From Pomphorhynchus laevis (taxonomy: Eukaryota > Acanthocephala > Palaeacanthocephala > Echinorhynchida > Pomphorhynchidae): DNA of 64,000 nucleotides. The notes under the pieces were generated by a model. That model saw only the letters and a program-made list of their open reading frames with translations, made no database searches and was not told where the DNA came from. How positions within the stretch are numbered: position 1 is the first letter of the stretch; each line of letters opens with the position of its first letter. The position numbers and the translations under genes are program-made. The DNA lies in NCBI GenBank assembly GCA_012934845.2, contig WNNJ02002834.1, forward strand, positions 62,001-126,000. Direction: 5' to 3'. Below, piece by piece: positions 1-11,000 of this stretch.

Positions 1-596
1 TATACAACTTAGCCTATCATAGTCGTTAATTAATTTTTGATTTATTGAACATACGATATCTTTAGAAAAAAACTTCTTATATTTACATAAAGATCTTTTA
101 GCTTATTATCACTTAAAAGTTAATATTTCTAATTGTTCATTTATATACATATCTTTTTTAATAGTTTTAACTCTATTTTTCCTATTCCTTTTATCACCAT
201 GACTTCTTGGTTTGCGTTTAACCGGATTATTATAATATAGTTGTTTATTATGTATTATACTACTTCTGCCAATTCCTTGTACCACTTCATTCAATCCTAA
301 TAGGTAGGATTGAATGACCTATCATTCAATCCTTCAATAATAGAAGGAGGAAAGAATGAAAAAAGACAGAATCATAAAACAAAACAAATTCAAATCATAA
401 AATAAGTGACAAAAAATACGAATTTAATAATAAAAATAATGTGAAAGTAGAATAATAAATTATAATATAATCTAAACCAAAACAAAATAATACAATTAGT
501 AAAAACAAAGGAATTGAAATTGTAATATTAGAATAATTAATTATAATTTAATTTACGGTTGAAATCAGATTTATTATTAAGCATTAAATTAGGTTT

Positions 597-932
597 TTAA
601 TGGATAAAATACGCTTCTCGGATAATGCGAGATAACAAGTTATTTGCAAATGATAAAATAAATACATTTTCAAAAACAATGGACCGAATCAAACTCTCAA
701 AATGTTGAGCAACAGCACTAGAACTGGTCCCCTTAAATACATGATAATAATCCTGGTTAATACGTTTAACCAAATTTTGACCGGTTTGACCAACAAATAC
801 CTGATCAAATTCTTTACAAGGTATCTTATATGCAATCGCATTTTTGTTACAATCAAGCTTACGTTTAAAAGGCTTCCTGGTAAATCGTTTTTTTAAGTGT
901 AATTTATATTGGAAACAATTTAGTTTACTCAA
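597..932 (-). mobile_element. Penelope-like element: GIY-YIG endonuclease fragment
   Basis: The minus strand reads YKIPCKEFDQVFVGQTGQNL and, near its end, REAYFIH. This is the C-terminal GIY-YIG nuclease signature of Penelope-like retroelements (VYKIPCxxCxxxYxGxTG ... REAxxI...P.LN), which nicks DNA to prime reverse transcription. Only the endonuclease end is present; no reverse transcriptase adjoins it. A second, shorter copy of its 3' portion follows at about 1,090-1,212. Confidence 0.8.
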
Positions 933-1089
933 TTTAATTAAATGTTCAAAAAATGAAAATGTTCAGCTTACCAAGATAAAGTTTTATTTTGATGCATTTT
1001 TATATTCAACAATTGCGAAAATTGTATACCAAAGGACACATGAATAATGTATAAGCAAGCTATACGTTCGGCAAATACTTACGTCAGAC

Positions 1090-1212
1090 AGAATGCGGTA
1101 TTTTATCAGACGGGATGAGGTAATTTTTAATTTCAAATGATAAAATAGATGCATTTTCAAAATCAAATGAGCCCTTTTCTAGTGCAACAGCACTAGAATA
1201 GGTCCCATTAGT
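1090..1212 (-). mobile_element. Second small fragment of the same Penelope endonuclease
   Basis: The bases GATAAAATAGATGCATTTTC and CTAGTGCAACAGCACTAGAA match 644-735 in the same orientation. It is about 120 bases long, degenerate, and encodes nothing by itself. Confidence 0.6.
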
Positions 1213-1270
1213 TTTTTCAAATAAATAAAAAATAGTTGATAATGATAGTTGATAATGGTCCAATTTTGAT

Positions 1271-1441
1271 TAATAATTATTAGAGCTAGATCAAAGGAAA
1301 GAATAAATTATTTTTTATATGTCGCTAACTACTGTTAACATCTTCAGAAAATTACTGTAATTTTCTGAAGATGCTAACAAAAATTAGCGAAATATCAAAT
1401 ATATTTTCTTCTTTCCTTTGATTCAGGTCCAATAATTATTT
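1271..1441. repeat. Foldback (hairpin) element, copy 1
   Basis: Two arms of about 70 bases meet near 1,355; the inner arms (CATCTTCAGAAAATTAC) are nearly perfect and the outer ones (GATCAAAGGAAAGAA against TTCTTTCCTTTGATT) still pair. A related hairpin lies at 41,872-41,995, so this is a dispersed non-autonomous family, not a chance palindrome. No protein is encoded. Confidence 0.7.
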
Positions 1442-1509
1442 ATGAAAATTATTTTCTTTTTTGTTCCAGTAAATGTTTATAGCATCAGAGAGCGGAACGT
1501 TAGCGTAAA

Positions 1510-1625
1510 GGGAGGTGATATTAGCTGTAAACAGTGGATATTTAAGAGCTCTTTTCTTGTTTAATCCGTGGATATAACGCTCTTGAACATTCACTGTTTA
1601 CAGCTGACATAACATCTCTCTTTAG
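1510..1625. repeat. Inverted repeat
   Basis: GGAGGTGATATTAGCTGTAA pairs with the region of CAGCTGACATAACATCTCTC about 60 bases on, and AACAGTG pairs with CACTGTT. Arms of about 28 bases are imperfect outside the core. Confidence 0.55.
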
Positions 1626-1639
1626 TTATGATTATAACT

Positions 1640-2600
1640 AAACAAGACAGGGATGGACAAGAATAGTTAAGTAGAAGGGAAGATTTTAAGGAGCATTTAA
1701 CTATGGTTAAAAGACCTTGAGATAAAAAGGATTATGATTATCATAATCCTTTATGATAACCCTTTATGATTATCATGTGTCTTTTGGTATACAATTTTTG
1801 CAATTGTTGAATATAAAAATGCATCAAAATAAAACAATATTTTATCTTGGAATATTTTATCTCGGTTATCTTTCCTTGTACCATCAATTTTCTATAACGC
1901 TTGTTCTAATCATGGGTGATTGATTTAGTTTGCAGCTGCAAGTTGCATTGGAAGTATTCTGCTTCAATGAAGATTTCACTAATTTTTTTGTTGCCAATAA
2001 GTAAACCTCCGTTCAAGGGTTTTGCGAACTAGCGACACTTTTTTCGTCAGAATCTGCTGCAGTAGGCATTGGGAGAACGCTACAGCTGATTTGAGTGCAG
2101 AAGGTTCGCCAGCCTTGTTTATTCCAACTTTTAAGTAAAATGTTGATAGGGTTTCTATGTTCATAAAGCTAACGTTGCAGGCGGGCGGTCTGAGTAGGTT
2201 TGACCTACATTAGATAACTTAATTGTAAATATCGTCGATGGTATTGACGAAACTATATCTTTCAATGGGAACTTCGGGTGATATCATTGTTTGTTGGGTT
2301 TGGAGGTCGCTATTCGAAAATATTGACTCTGATGACTGAGTGTGCGACTGACCAGGTTCATTGATATTTGAGATTTGATTGTCATCGAGATCATTTTGAG
2401 GGATTTTGTTCGGCGATCGTAATTTTTTAATAATTTTTTTAAAACACAGTCATTTGAATGTCCCTTAAATGGGATATATGTACAATTCAAATGGGTACGC
2501 ATCCCCAGCCTATGAAAAATCAAGAGTAAAATATTTCAAATTATTTCCGCATTGCTGCTTATTAATTAATTATTTATTAATTATTCTAATATTACATTAT
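1640..2600. other. No gene recognised
   Basis: 1,900-2,530 is less AT-rich than its surroundings and gives two open minus-strand segments (1,979-2,164 and 2,284-2,523), neither with a known motif. They may be remains of an unrecognised mobile element. Confidence 0.3.
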
Positions 2601-2610
2601 TTTAATAATG

Positions 2611-3345
2611 TAATATTTTAATAATATTTAGTGGACCCCTTAATACATAAGGGGTCCACTTCTAGTGGACCAGCAATGTTGTTGCTCAACATTTTATTAT
2701 TTTATTTTTTATATGTTGATCAGCATCAAAAAGTGCAAATTTGTTGCACTTTTAATTAATTATAAAATATTAATTATTTAATTATTAATTAATTATTAAT
2801 TAATTATTATAATATTACATTATTTTAATATTATATATTTTTTTGCACAGATATTCGAATTTAAGATATCAATTAAGTGAACATTGAAATTTTATATACC
2901 AAAAATGGTATTGCTCGTTGAATTCTTAGCTTCTAGAAACGTCACGATATTCTCTAGCTATCATTTTATTGCGATTTTTTTACTAATAAAGACTTTATTC
3001 CGTCACTTGCTCTAAATTATTTTGTTGAATTAAACATTTCTTTCGTTAGTTTTTAAAAATATTGCAAGATCTGTATTTGAAATATCACACTCTAAATTCA
3101 ATAAAACAGATGTTAGGTTTACTTCGTAGCGTTTGAACGCATCAGCTTGGTTTTTAAAACAGTCAATTACATATTTTAATAATATGTAATATTTAATATG
3201 TAATAATATGTAATAATATATAATATTTTAATAATATTTAGTGGAACCCTTAATACATAAAGGGTCCACTTCTAGTGTTGTTGCTCAACATTTTATTATT
3301 TTATTTTTTATATGTTGCTCAGCATCAAAAAGTGCAAATTGTTTG
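2611..3345. repeat. Two direct repeats with an internal palindrome
   Basis: 2,611-2,748 and 3,220-3,345 share AATATTTAGTGGA, an AGTGGACCCC-type palindrome of about 31 bases, and the TTGTTGCTCAACATTTTATT segment. The last part matches the bases that encode the AVAQHF part of the Penelope endonuclease at 3,600, so the repeat was derived from that element. Confidence 0.6.
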
Positions 3346-3369
3346 CAGGAAATTGCCTAAGCTTCACAA

Positions 3370-3763
3370 CATTTTTGTGTAAACCAGATTAAGCGTAAAC
3401 CCGATTTTAACAAAGATGCTATTGTTTATAAAATACCTTGTAAAGAATGTGATCAGGTATATGTTGGTCAAACAGGTCAAGGTTTTGTTAAAGGTATTAA
3501 ACAGCATAATCATCATGTATATAAGGGGACCAGTTGGTCAAACCGGTCAAAATTTGGTTAAACGTATTAACCAGGATTATTATAATGTATATAAGGGGAC
3601 CAGTTCTAGTGCTGTTGCTCAACATTTTGTGAGTTTGATTCATTCCATTGATTTTGAAAATGTATCTATTTTATCATTTGAAAGTAACTTGTTATCTCGG
3701 ATTATATCCATAAAAAACCAAATTAAATGCTTAATAATAAATCTGATTTCAACGTTGAATTAA
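3370..3763 (+). mobile_element. Penelope-like element: endonuclease fragment with internal duplication
   Basis: The plus strand reads YKIPCKECDQVYVGQTGQ and then a second VGQTGQNLVKRINQDYY; the GTTGGTCAAAC block starts at 3,463 and again at 3,533, a 70-base tandem copy. After it come TSSSAVAQHF and the end of the domain. Same family as 597-932, opposite strand. Confidence 0.8.
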
Positions 3764-3930
3764 ACTATAATTAATTATTCTAATATTACATTATTTTAAT
3801 TTTTTAATTTGTTTGTTTTCTTATTGTTCAAAGACTTTGTTTCGCTTTACATTAAATTATTATTGATTACTCTATTATTACATTATTTTAATTATTCATT
3901 TTTTTAATAATTCAAAATATTATTAACAAA

Positions 3931-3962
3931 TTAGTAGTCACCCTCAAATGAGGGTGACTACT
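3931..3962. repeat. Perfect short palindrome
   Basis: TAGTAGTCACCCTC and its complement are separated by four bases. No function is visible. Confidence 0.6.
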
Positions 3963-4029
3963 AATTTTAATTATAAAATTATAATTTAATTTTAATTATT
4001 CAATTCGTATGATTTTATCACTTGTTTTA

Positions 4030-5460
4030 TGATTTTGCTTTTATTTTGTTTTTACTTTTATTTCTTTGTTTTAAAATGTGTGTTCAATTTTTTATGGTGT
4101 GTATAATAATATTTAAATTTTCTGTATTTTCTTTATCTTTTCAAGTAGAAATGCGAGGCACATTAAAAGGGTGCCAATAAAATTCATGCAATATGCATAT
4201 TAATTTCAAACCACATTTATAAAGATTATTATGCCATTTTCCAATTATTCTCCGACTGAACTTTTTATCTACAAACGACCAATTAACGCGCATGTACTTT
4301 TGGGAAGTAAGACATGTAAAAGGTCTCGATTTGCACTATCAATATCGAGTTCCACATACACTGTGTTTTCTAAGATTTCGATATTACGTTGTTAATTTGG
4401 CAGAATCTAAGATGTTGAAAATGTTCCTTACATACCGGTAATTACGATATATATATTCTGCCGATAATTAAGTCTGGTCCCAGCTGAGATTCTTTTTATA
4501 TTAGACGATAAGTTATTAAGACGCGCAGGATACATCACTGAATTCGTTTTATAATTTGAGAAATAATAACACAAAACTGCACAAATGGGCATTTATTTGA
4601 AAAAATCAACAAATATTTCGGAGAACGTACTGTTACTTCTTCCTCAGTGTTATTGTAACAACACAAAACTTCATCTTGGTTAAATATGCCATACATATCC
4701 ATTTGATTTGTGGAAAACTGACACTGTCCCTGATCATCCATTGAATGATACATGAGTAATAATTGCCGTAAGTAGATAAAAAACAGGAAATTTCCTGTTT
4801 TTTTTATCTACTTACGGTAATTATATATATGAATTTACTCAAAAGATACTATTCCGCGTGAATTTCTTGTAATACATATAACAAAACTTTTCTTGTAACA
4901 TTTATTGTACCAACAAAAAACTTTAACTTGCTTAAATTGGTCAGTCACGGAAGAATTCAACACCATTACATGGTGGACGTTTTTCTTTAAAACTGAAATA
5001 ATGATATGTTTTTGCTTCATGCGGGTCATCTGCAATAAGCTGCCTAATTCATCGCATTTCCAACTTCCTTAATCGCCTAGGATAGGTCAATCCTCCATGT
5101 AATACAACAAAACCGAAGTTTGACGATTATCTTTATGCAAAAGCTTTTTGTTAATTTTCCATCACGCTGCTGCCGATCACTTCGTCTATTGTTTTGACTC
5201 AATCGGAGTCACCGGTCAGATTCCCCAACGTACTGTATACTGCACTCTCGATATGTACCAAAATAGACGATACCCTCTGTGTTGCAATCTACCTCGCCCT
5301 TTATATTTTAGCTGATCCCTGTCGTTGTCAATACTATTTGGTTTGTGCACAGCATTGTGTTACAGCACATACATCGTGGACGTGTTCATGGAGTGTATTT
5401 TGATATTTTACTTTCCTGATATCATCAGTGATCGAATTAAGACGTGATAGTGATACATAT
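4030..5460. other. Unassigned sequence with one strong hairpin (4,755-4,826)
   Basis: The hairpin GTAATAATTGCCGTAAGTAG / CTACTTACGGTAATTAT has arms of about 33 bases. Three open segments (4,535-4,753 minus, 4,835-5,035 minus, 5,194-5,403 plus) carry no motif I know and no splice partners that I can see. Confidence 0.35.
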
Positions 5461-5574
5461 AATAACGTTTTATAAATTTTAATAAAATTTTATATATAAT
5501 AAAATTTATATTTTATAAAAATAATATTTTTCTTTTTTCTTTTTTTTCTTTTTTCTTTTTCTAATTTTTTGTTT

Positions 5575-7120
5575 TTACACAACAATACAAGATTTTTAAT
5601 CTTGTTCATATCGAACAAGGAAGTTACTTGTATCCTAAGGAGTTAGGATAACTCCTTAGGAAGTTACTGATAACCAGTTACTCAGTAACTGGTTATCCTA
5701 ACCAGTTAGTCATTGGGGGTTGATGGTTTTTTTTTGAACAGTGACTTGTTGGCATAAAGCATAAAATGATTTCTCGATTTTACAGGAAAGTAAAGCAGTC
5801 ATTTGTAGAATTTGATAATAAGGACTTTTTGATTTTGAGCAGTGAAGAAATAAAATAATGTAAGAACGGTTTACTTTACTAGTCAGATAGTGTGTTAGTC
5901 CAATTTATTATTATACAATTAATGATTTGCGAAACGATCATTAATTGTTTATTTTAATTGTAGAAATTATCAATTGACATATGCCATTTTAAATTTCGTA
6001 ATTATTTTTATATAACGAAAAATAATTGTTTTTTAACTATAGGGCATTAACACATTAACTTAATTAATTTTTATTTTGAATATTTGTATCAAGACCTTCT
6101 CGCTGTAAACATTGTTTTAAGTTTTATATTATAATATAGGTCGTATTAAAATGAATGTAAAATATAGTTTCGTATAAAACGATATATTTATATAGTAATT
6201 AATTTATCTGAATTTATCATATTGAACTCATTTGATTACTGCCCCAAGTTTTAATTTGCCTGTTCATTTAAGTTTTATTAAATATGATTTACGAATGTAA
6301 TGAACTTCTTAAGATGAAGAGGGTTTAAACTCAATTTGCATATTTAACAAAAGGTAAAAGGGCAATTATAAAGGATGCATTTAAAATACCTCTTTATATG
6401 TCATTTTAAATTTGGGCATTTAAAATGTAAAAACGATATGATTTACCAGTCAGATAGTTTAAGTAGTTCAATTTATTATACATTTAATGTCTATTATTAT
6501 AAAATATTATAATTCAAGCAATTGTCTCTAGAACAAGATACGCTAACATTTAAGAATACATTTGAAGTAAATCTTATAAAATAGATCACGTATAGAAAGA
6601 CAACTTATTTTACATGAAAAGATTAACTTTATATGTTAATTTTAATGCAAACTCGATTACAAAGTTTTGAATGCAAAGTGCCTAACATAAAATATTGTAC
6701 TTGTCGCAACAAGCGATTATGCCATAAGCAGTTAGACCGCTTAATTTGGATTTTACACAACAGTTGAATTTTAAGTCTTGTTGATATCAAACAAGGAAGT
6801 TAATTTTACCCTAACTAATTAGCCATTGGTCTCACTTAGGCTATCATTATCCTATTAACTTCGAATAATGATTGCTTTGAAAAGTGTCATTAATAGAGAT
6901 GTCATTATGTTTATGTCATTAATATAAACTGATTAAAATATGTTAAAAAGCGGATTCTAATCAAATTTTTATAATAATCACTTAACGATATACATTATAA
7001 CTGCTGGTCAATCACACATTAAACTATATTTTATTCGTTTTAAATATTTTATCAACACTTTCTGGGTGTAAACAATGTTTTTAACATTTTTATATTTAAA
7101 AATAATTCGTTTTAAAATGA
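5575..7120 (+). repeat. Old direct duplication upstream of the LRR promoter
   Basis: Blocks recur in the same order about 1 kb apart: AACAAGGAAGTTA (5,616 and about 6,794), a CAGTCAGATAGT-like block (5,880 and 6,440), CATTAACTTAATTAATTTTT-like and GTAAACAATGTTTT-like blocks (6,050-6,120 and 7,015-7,075). The left copy also contains nested hairpins (5,620-5,706) built on CCTAAGGAGTTAGGA and GATAACCAGTTAC. Confidence 0.5.
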
Positions 7121-7873
7121 ATTTTCTGCATCTTTGTTTTTCGTTTGCGGTTATAAATCAAATTGTTGTAAAGATTTGTTAAAGATATCAACCATTTTTG
7201 TCAAATACTTTTAAATTGTTTAATTTTTGCAATATTCTGCCTTTCTATGAAGTAACAATTCTTTTGGGACTGTCAGATATGTAATTAATCTTTTCCTTGT
7301 TTATATACCGACTTAGCTGTGCTTAATTCACATCAAAATTGCATTTGACTCCAAAACTTTATACATTTTTAAAAGAAACACTCAGTAAGACACTTTTTTC
7401 TTATATTGTTATTCAAGCGACTGTTTGCCATGATGATAACAACATTTGTATTTAGCGTTCATATCAACAATAACACAATCTTACATCTGTAGATTGTATT
7501 TGTTTTAGAAAAAAATTTAAATTGTAAAGTATTTGACTATACACGTGAGTATTTTTTTACTGACTAAATGTTTAGTAAAAATATAATTGCCTTTGACTCA
7601 CAAATATATAAAAAGTTCTATTCACATGACATTTGATCCTGATTCAGTTATTCAAATGTTAGCTTCTATAACTTAAAAAAGCAACTTTGCTTTTAAGAAT
7701 ACCTACAGTAAGTCAACCTTACAGATGTAGAGTAGACAATACGTGATTAAAAAGTAGTTTTACAATTTTAAATTGAATCACTTTATTTCCTTCGTTTGTT
7801 GTTCAAAGACAAAATTTTTATATAAAGTTTAAAGTTCAAAATGTTTAAAGTTATGTTTGTGAAAACTTGCAGC
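7121..7873. other. Upstream region of the LRR gene
   Basis: AT-rich sequence without a recognisable gene or repeat. It would hold the proximal promoter; I see no defined motif apart from the TATA box that follows. Confidence 0.3.
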
Positions 7874-7881
7874 TATAAATA
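7874..7881 (+). promoter_or_regulatory. TATA box of the LRR gene
   Basis: TATAAATA stands about 170 bases upstream of a strong GTAAGT donor with no ATG between, as expected of a promoter followed by a non-coding first exon. The start site would fall near 7,904. In AT-rich DNA a TATA match alone is weak; the position before the exon chain is what supports it. Confidence 0.5.
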
Positions 7882-7903
7882 GACGATTTTTCCAGAGCGA
7901 AGA

Positions 7904-8042
7904 AGAATTTTTCTAAACTGAGATCAAGATTTAGTCTGAATATTTTATCATTCATCAGCAATTATTACAAGTCAAAAGTATTAATAAGCTCAGTTTCTCG
8001 TCATCTTTATTAATTATATCATCTTGACAATTATTAAAGGCC
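7904..8042 (+). other. Exon 1 of the LRR gene, 5' untranslated
   Basis: It starts about 30 bases after the TATA box and ends at GGCC|GTAAGT. It contains no ATG. The 1,382-base intron that follows ends at TTTTAG directly before the start codon of exon 2. The left end is a guess. Confidence 0.45.
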
Positions 8043-11000
8043 GTAAGTACCGCTATACAAATTATCTTATTAATTCTTTGAAACATTTCATATGGATTGA
8101 CAGCATATGTAATCAAACCAAATGTTTGACTTAATATTGTAAATCAATTCTTAACTTTATGTTCAATCTTTTAAATTTAAATTTAATTTGATTGATTAAA
8201 CGTAAAACATTTTATCTTCTTGGAACCAATAGATGGTACCTTTCGCAGCAAAAGATGCGAAAGGTATTTTAAATAGCATTAAAGTATTAATTAGAATGTA
8301 ATTTGTGAAAATTTAATAATTTTAGATAAAATTTAAATCACATTTTAATTGATAATTTACAAATTATCGATGTAAATCACAGCATACAGGCTGCTATCAG
8401 ATGTTACCAGACTCAAACTCGTTGATCATGACCCGAATCTAAATATTTGTCGGGTTGTGCCCCAGAAACCGCATCTTGATGTCAAGCTGTTCAGTCGACT
8501 GTGGTTTCGCCAAACCTCTCGAAAAGCAGAAAAGCCTCTTTGAATTCACTGCCTTTCAGAGAATTGATTTCGGGCAATTTACAAATTATATTTTATAAAC
8601 AGTTAAAATGAGGTGTGACGACTAATGCCATTTTATACTTTCAATTTTAACCTAAATTGTCTTTATATTATAAAATTATATTGTTCAGTGCTACATGCAA
8701 TGTGCCACTGAATAGTATTACTTGTGCAATATTATACAAGGCGTTTAAATATCGAGAGAATATTTATATTTACAATATAAAATTATATATATCATTAAAA
8801 CTTCTTCAAAAACTACGCTAATATTTAGATTATTCTAGCATTTAATCTTTGATTTATATTATATTATAATATTGAATATATTATTATAATATTTTATCTA
8901 AAGCTGCAAACTTTTAATTAAGCGATTGAGTGTCGTTGCTCTAATTGAAAGAGATAAGCCGAATGTGGTTTGTCTCTCTTCCAGTTTTAATAGTATTTCT
9001 TGTGCTTTTACTTATTTTAATTCTTTAGAGAATATAAAGTAATCTAATAATAAATAATAAATAATTGTTATATAATAATTATATTATTATATTATTTAAA
9101 GTAATATAAAGTAATCAATACATGAACCATTGGTATAACTTTATAAATGATACAGAATAAATAAAACAATAAGTTAAAAAATTTATAAAATAAAACGCCT
9201 AGGAATTAGACGGATATATTTATATTGAAATATATAAGAAATATTAGAAGAAATATATGTATATATTTCTTCTAATGAGCATATTTTATAATGATTAGTG
9301 ATAGCATTTAAAAGACGCAAATATCTATATCTGCAATTTTTAATTTGGATTGATGTATTTTTCTCTTAAGTCATAAAGAATTTGTGTGGTACACCTTCCT
9401 GCTTTTAAATAGTGTTAATTTTAGATGCTTAAAGTAAACTGCTGTTGCTGGATTATCATGTGCTTAGTTATGCGAACCTTGACTATTCCACATAAAGTGT
9501 GCGATTTGAGCAATTTTGGGTTAATTGAGATAAACGATATTGTAAAGCATGCTGCTTCCGGCTTAAGTACACAAAACATAAATCAAATGCACCATCTTCA
9601 GTATTTGCAAGATATCCAAATGATCGCTGAACGTTTAAAAAATAACTACTCTTTGCAATGTAAAGAATTGTGAGTAATATCTTATTATTTTAATAAGCAA
9701 ATATTATTTTATTATTTTAATATTATTTTAATTTTTTTTAAAAGGTTACTATAAATGCAGATACAAATATTTTACTGTGAGTTTCAGTAAATCCTTGCTT
9801 TTCTTTTATATAGTATTCCCATTCTTTGCAGATACAGCAATACATGCTCTCGAATATATAAAAATATACACCGATTATAAATATATTAATATTATTATTG
9901 GTTTACCTTAAGATACTAACACCTGTCTAAATTTCTATTTTGCAACTGGAAAATTTAAGTTTATTTTTATTTTGTTCCGTCAAATGTATACAAAAATGTA
10001 TATAAAAAATGCAAATTGAAAAAAACATTTTTAATATTCAAGCAAAATAATGTTTAACCCCAAAATTGAATATTTAATTTATTGTTTGGTGTACGTCAAA
10101 ATTTTTCAATATTTTTTAATATTGAAAATATTAAATTTAATATTAAATTTTTTTTAATATTTTTTTAATATTGAAAACTATAATTTTTAATATTTAATCT
10201 GTATACTTTTTATATATTCTGTTTAATTGCACTCTAAAATACCTTTTTGGTTTAAAAGAAGATGAGGATGTACAAGAACTTTGCTTCAGACATTGCTTTT
10301 TTACAACTTAGAGCTGTTTATTTAATAAGATACGTTTAAAAGATAAGTTGGTACAAAAAATATTTATTTTATTGAAACTTATCAAAAATTTTAAATATTT
10401 GAATGGAATACAAATTTGATTTTTACACTAAAGTTTCTCATATTAACAGAAACCTGAATAACAACTTGATCAATCAATTACACGATCTCACGAAGAGGGT
10501 GAACGGCGTCCAGTATTTGTATGAATTTATGTCGATTGCAATTTTCACGATTTTGCTTTTAAGATGGTTGGATTACAATTTGATAGAACGTGTTGAACCA
10601 CTATTTGGATTATCACACAATTTTTACGTGTTGTAAGTTATTTAATTTCCATTAGTATTTCTGAATTTTAATTTTATCAAATAACGTGATCAGCTTAAAA
10701 GTATCAATGTATTATCAATGTAACTTTATACTTTTATTTGATAAAAATATGAATTTATGAATTCTGCTTTTGTACCAATCAAGTTTTCATCCTTTTGAAT
10801 GTGCTTGTCTTTTTTGAATTAATGGGGTCATCTGATAATAATATGCGTAAGCGTTAATATGTGGTTTCAAACTTTTTTGTAAATGTGACCAGACACGATA
10901 TTTTCAAATAACTATCGCCATAGCCTATATTATAATTTAGTTTTAATTACTTACATATTAATTTTCTAAAATGATGAGGATATTAATTTGTTAATTGCAT

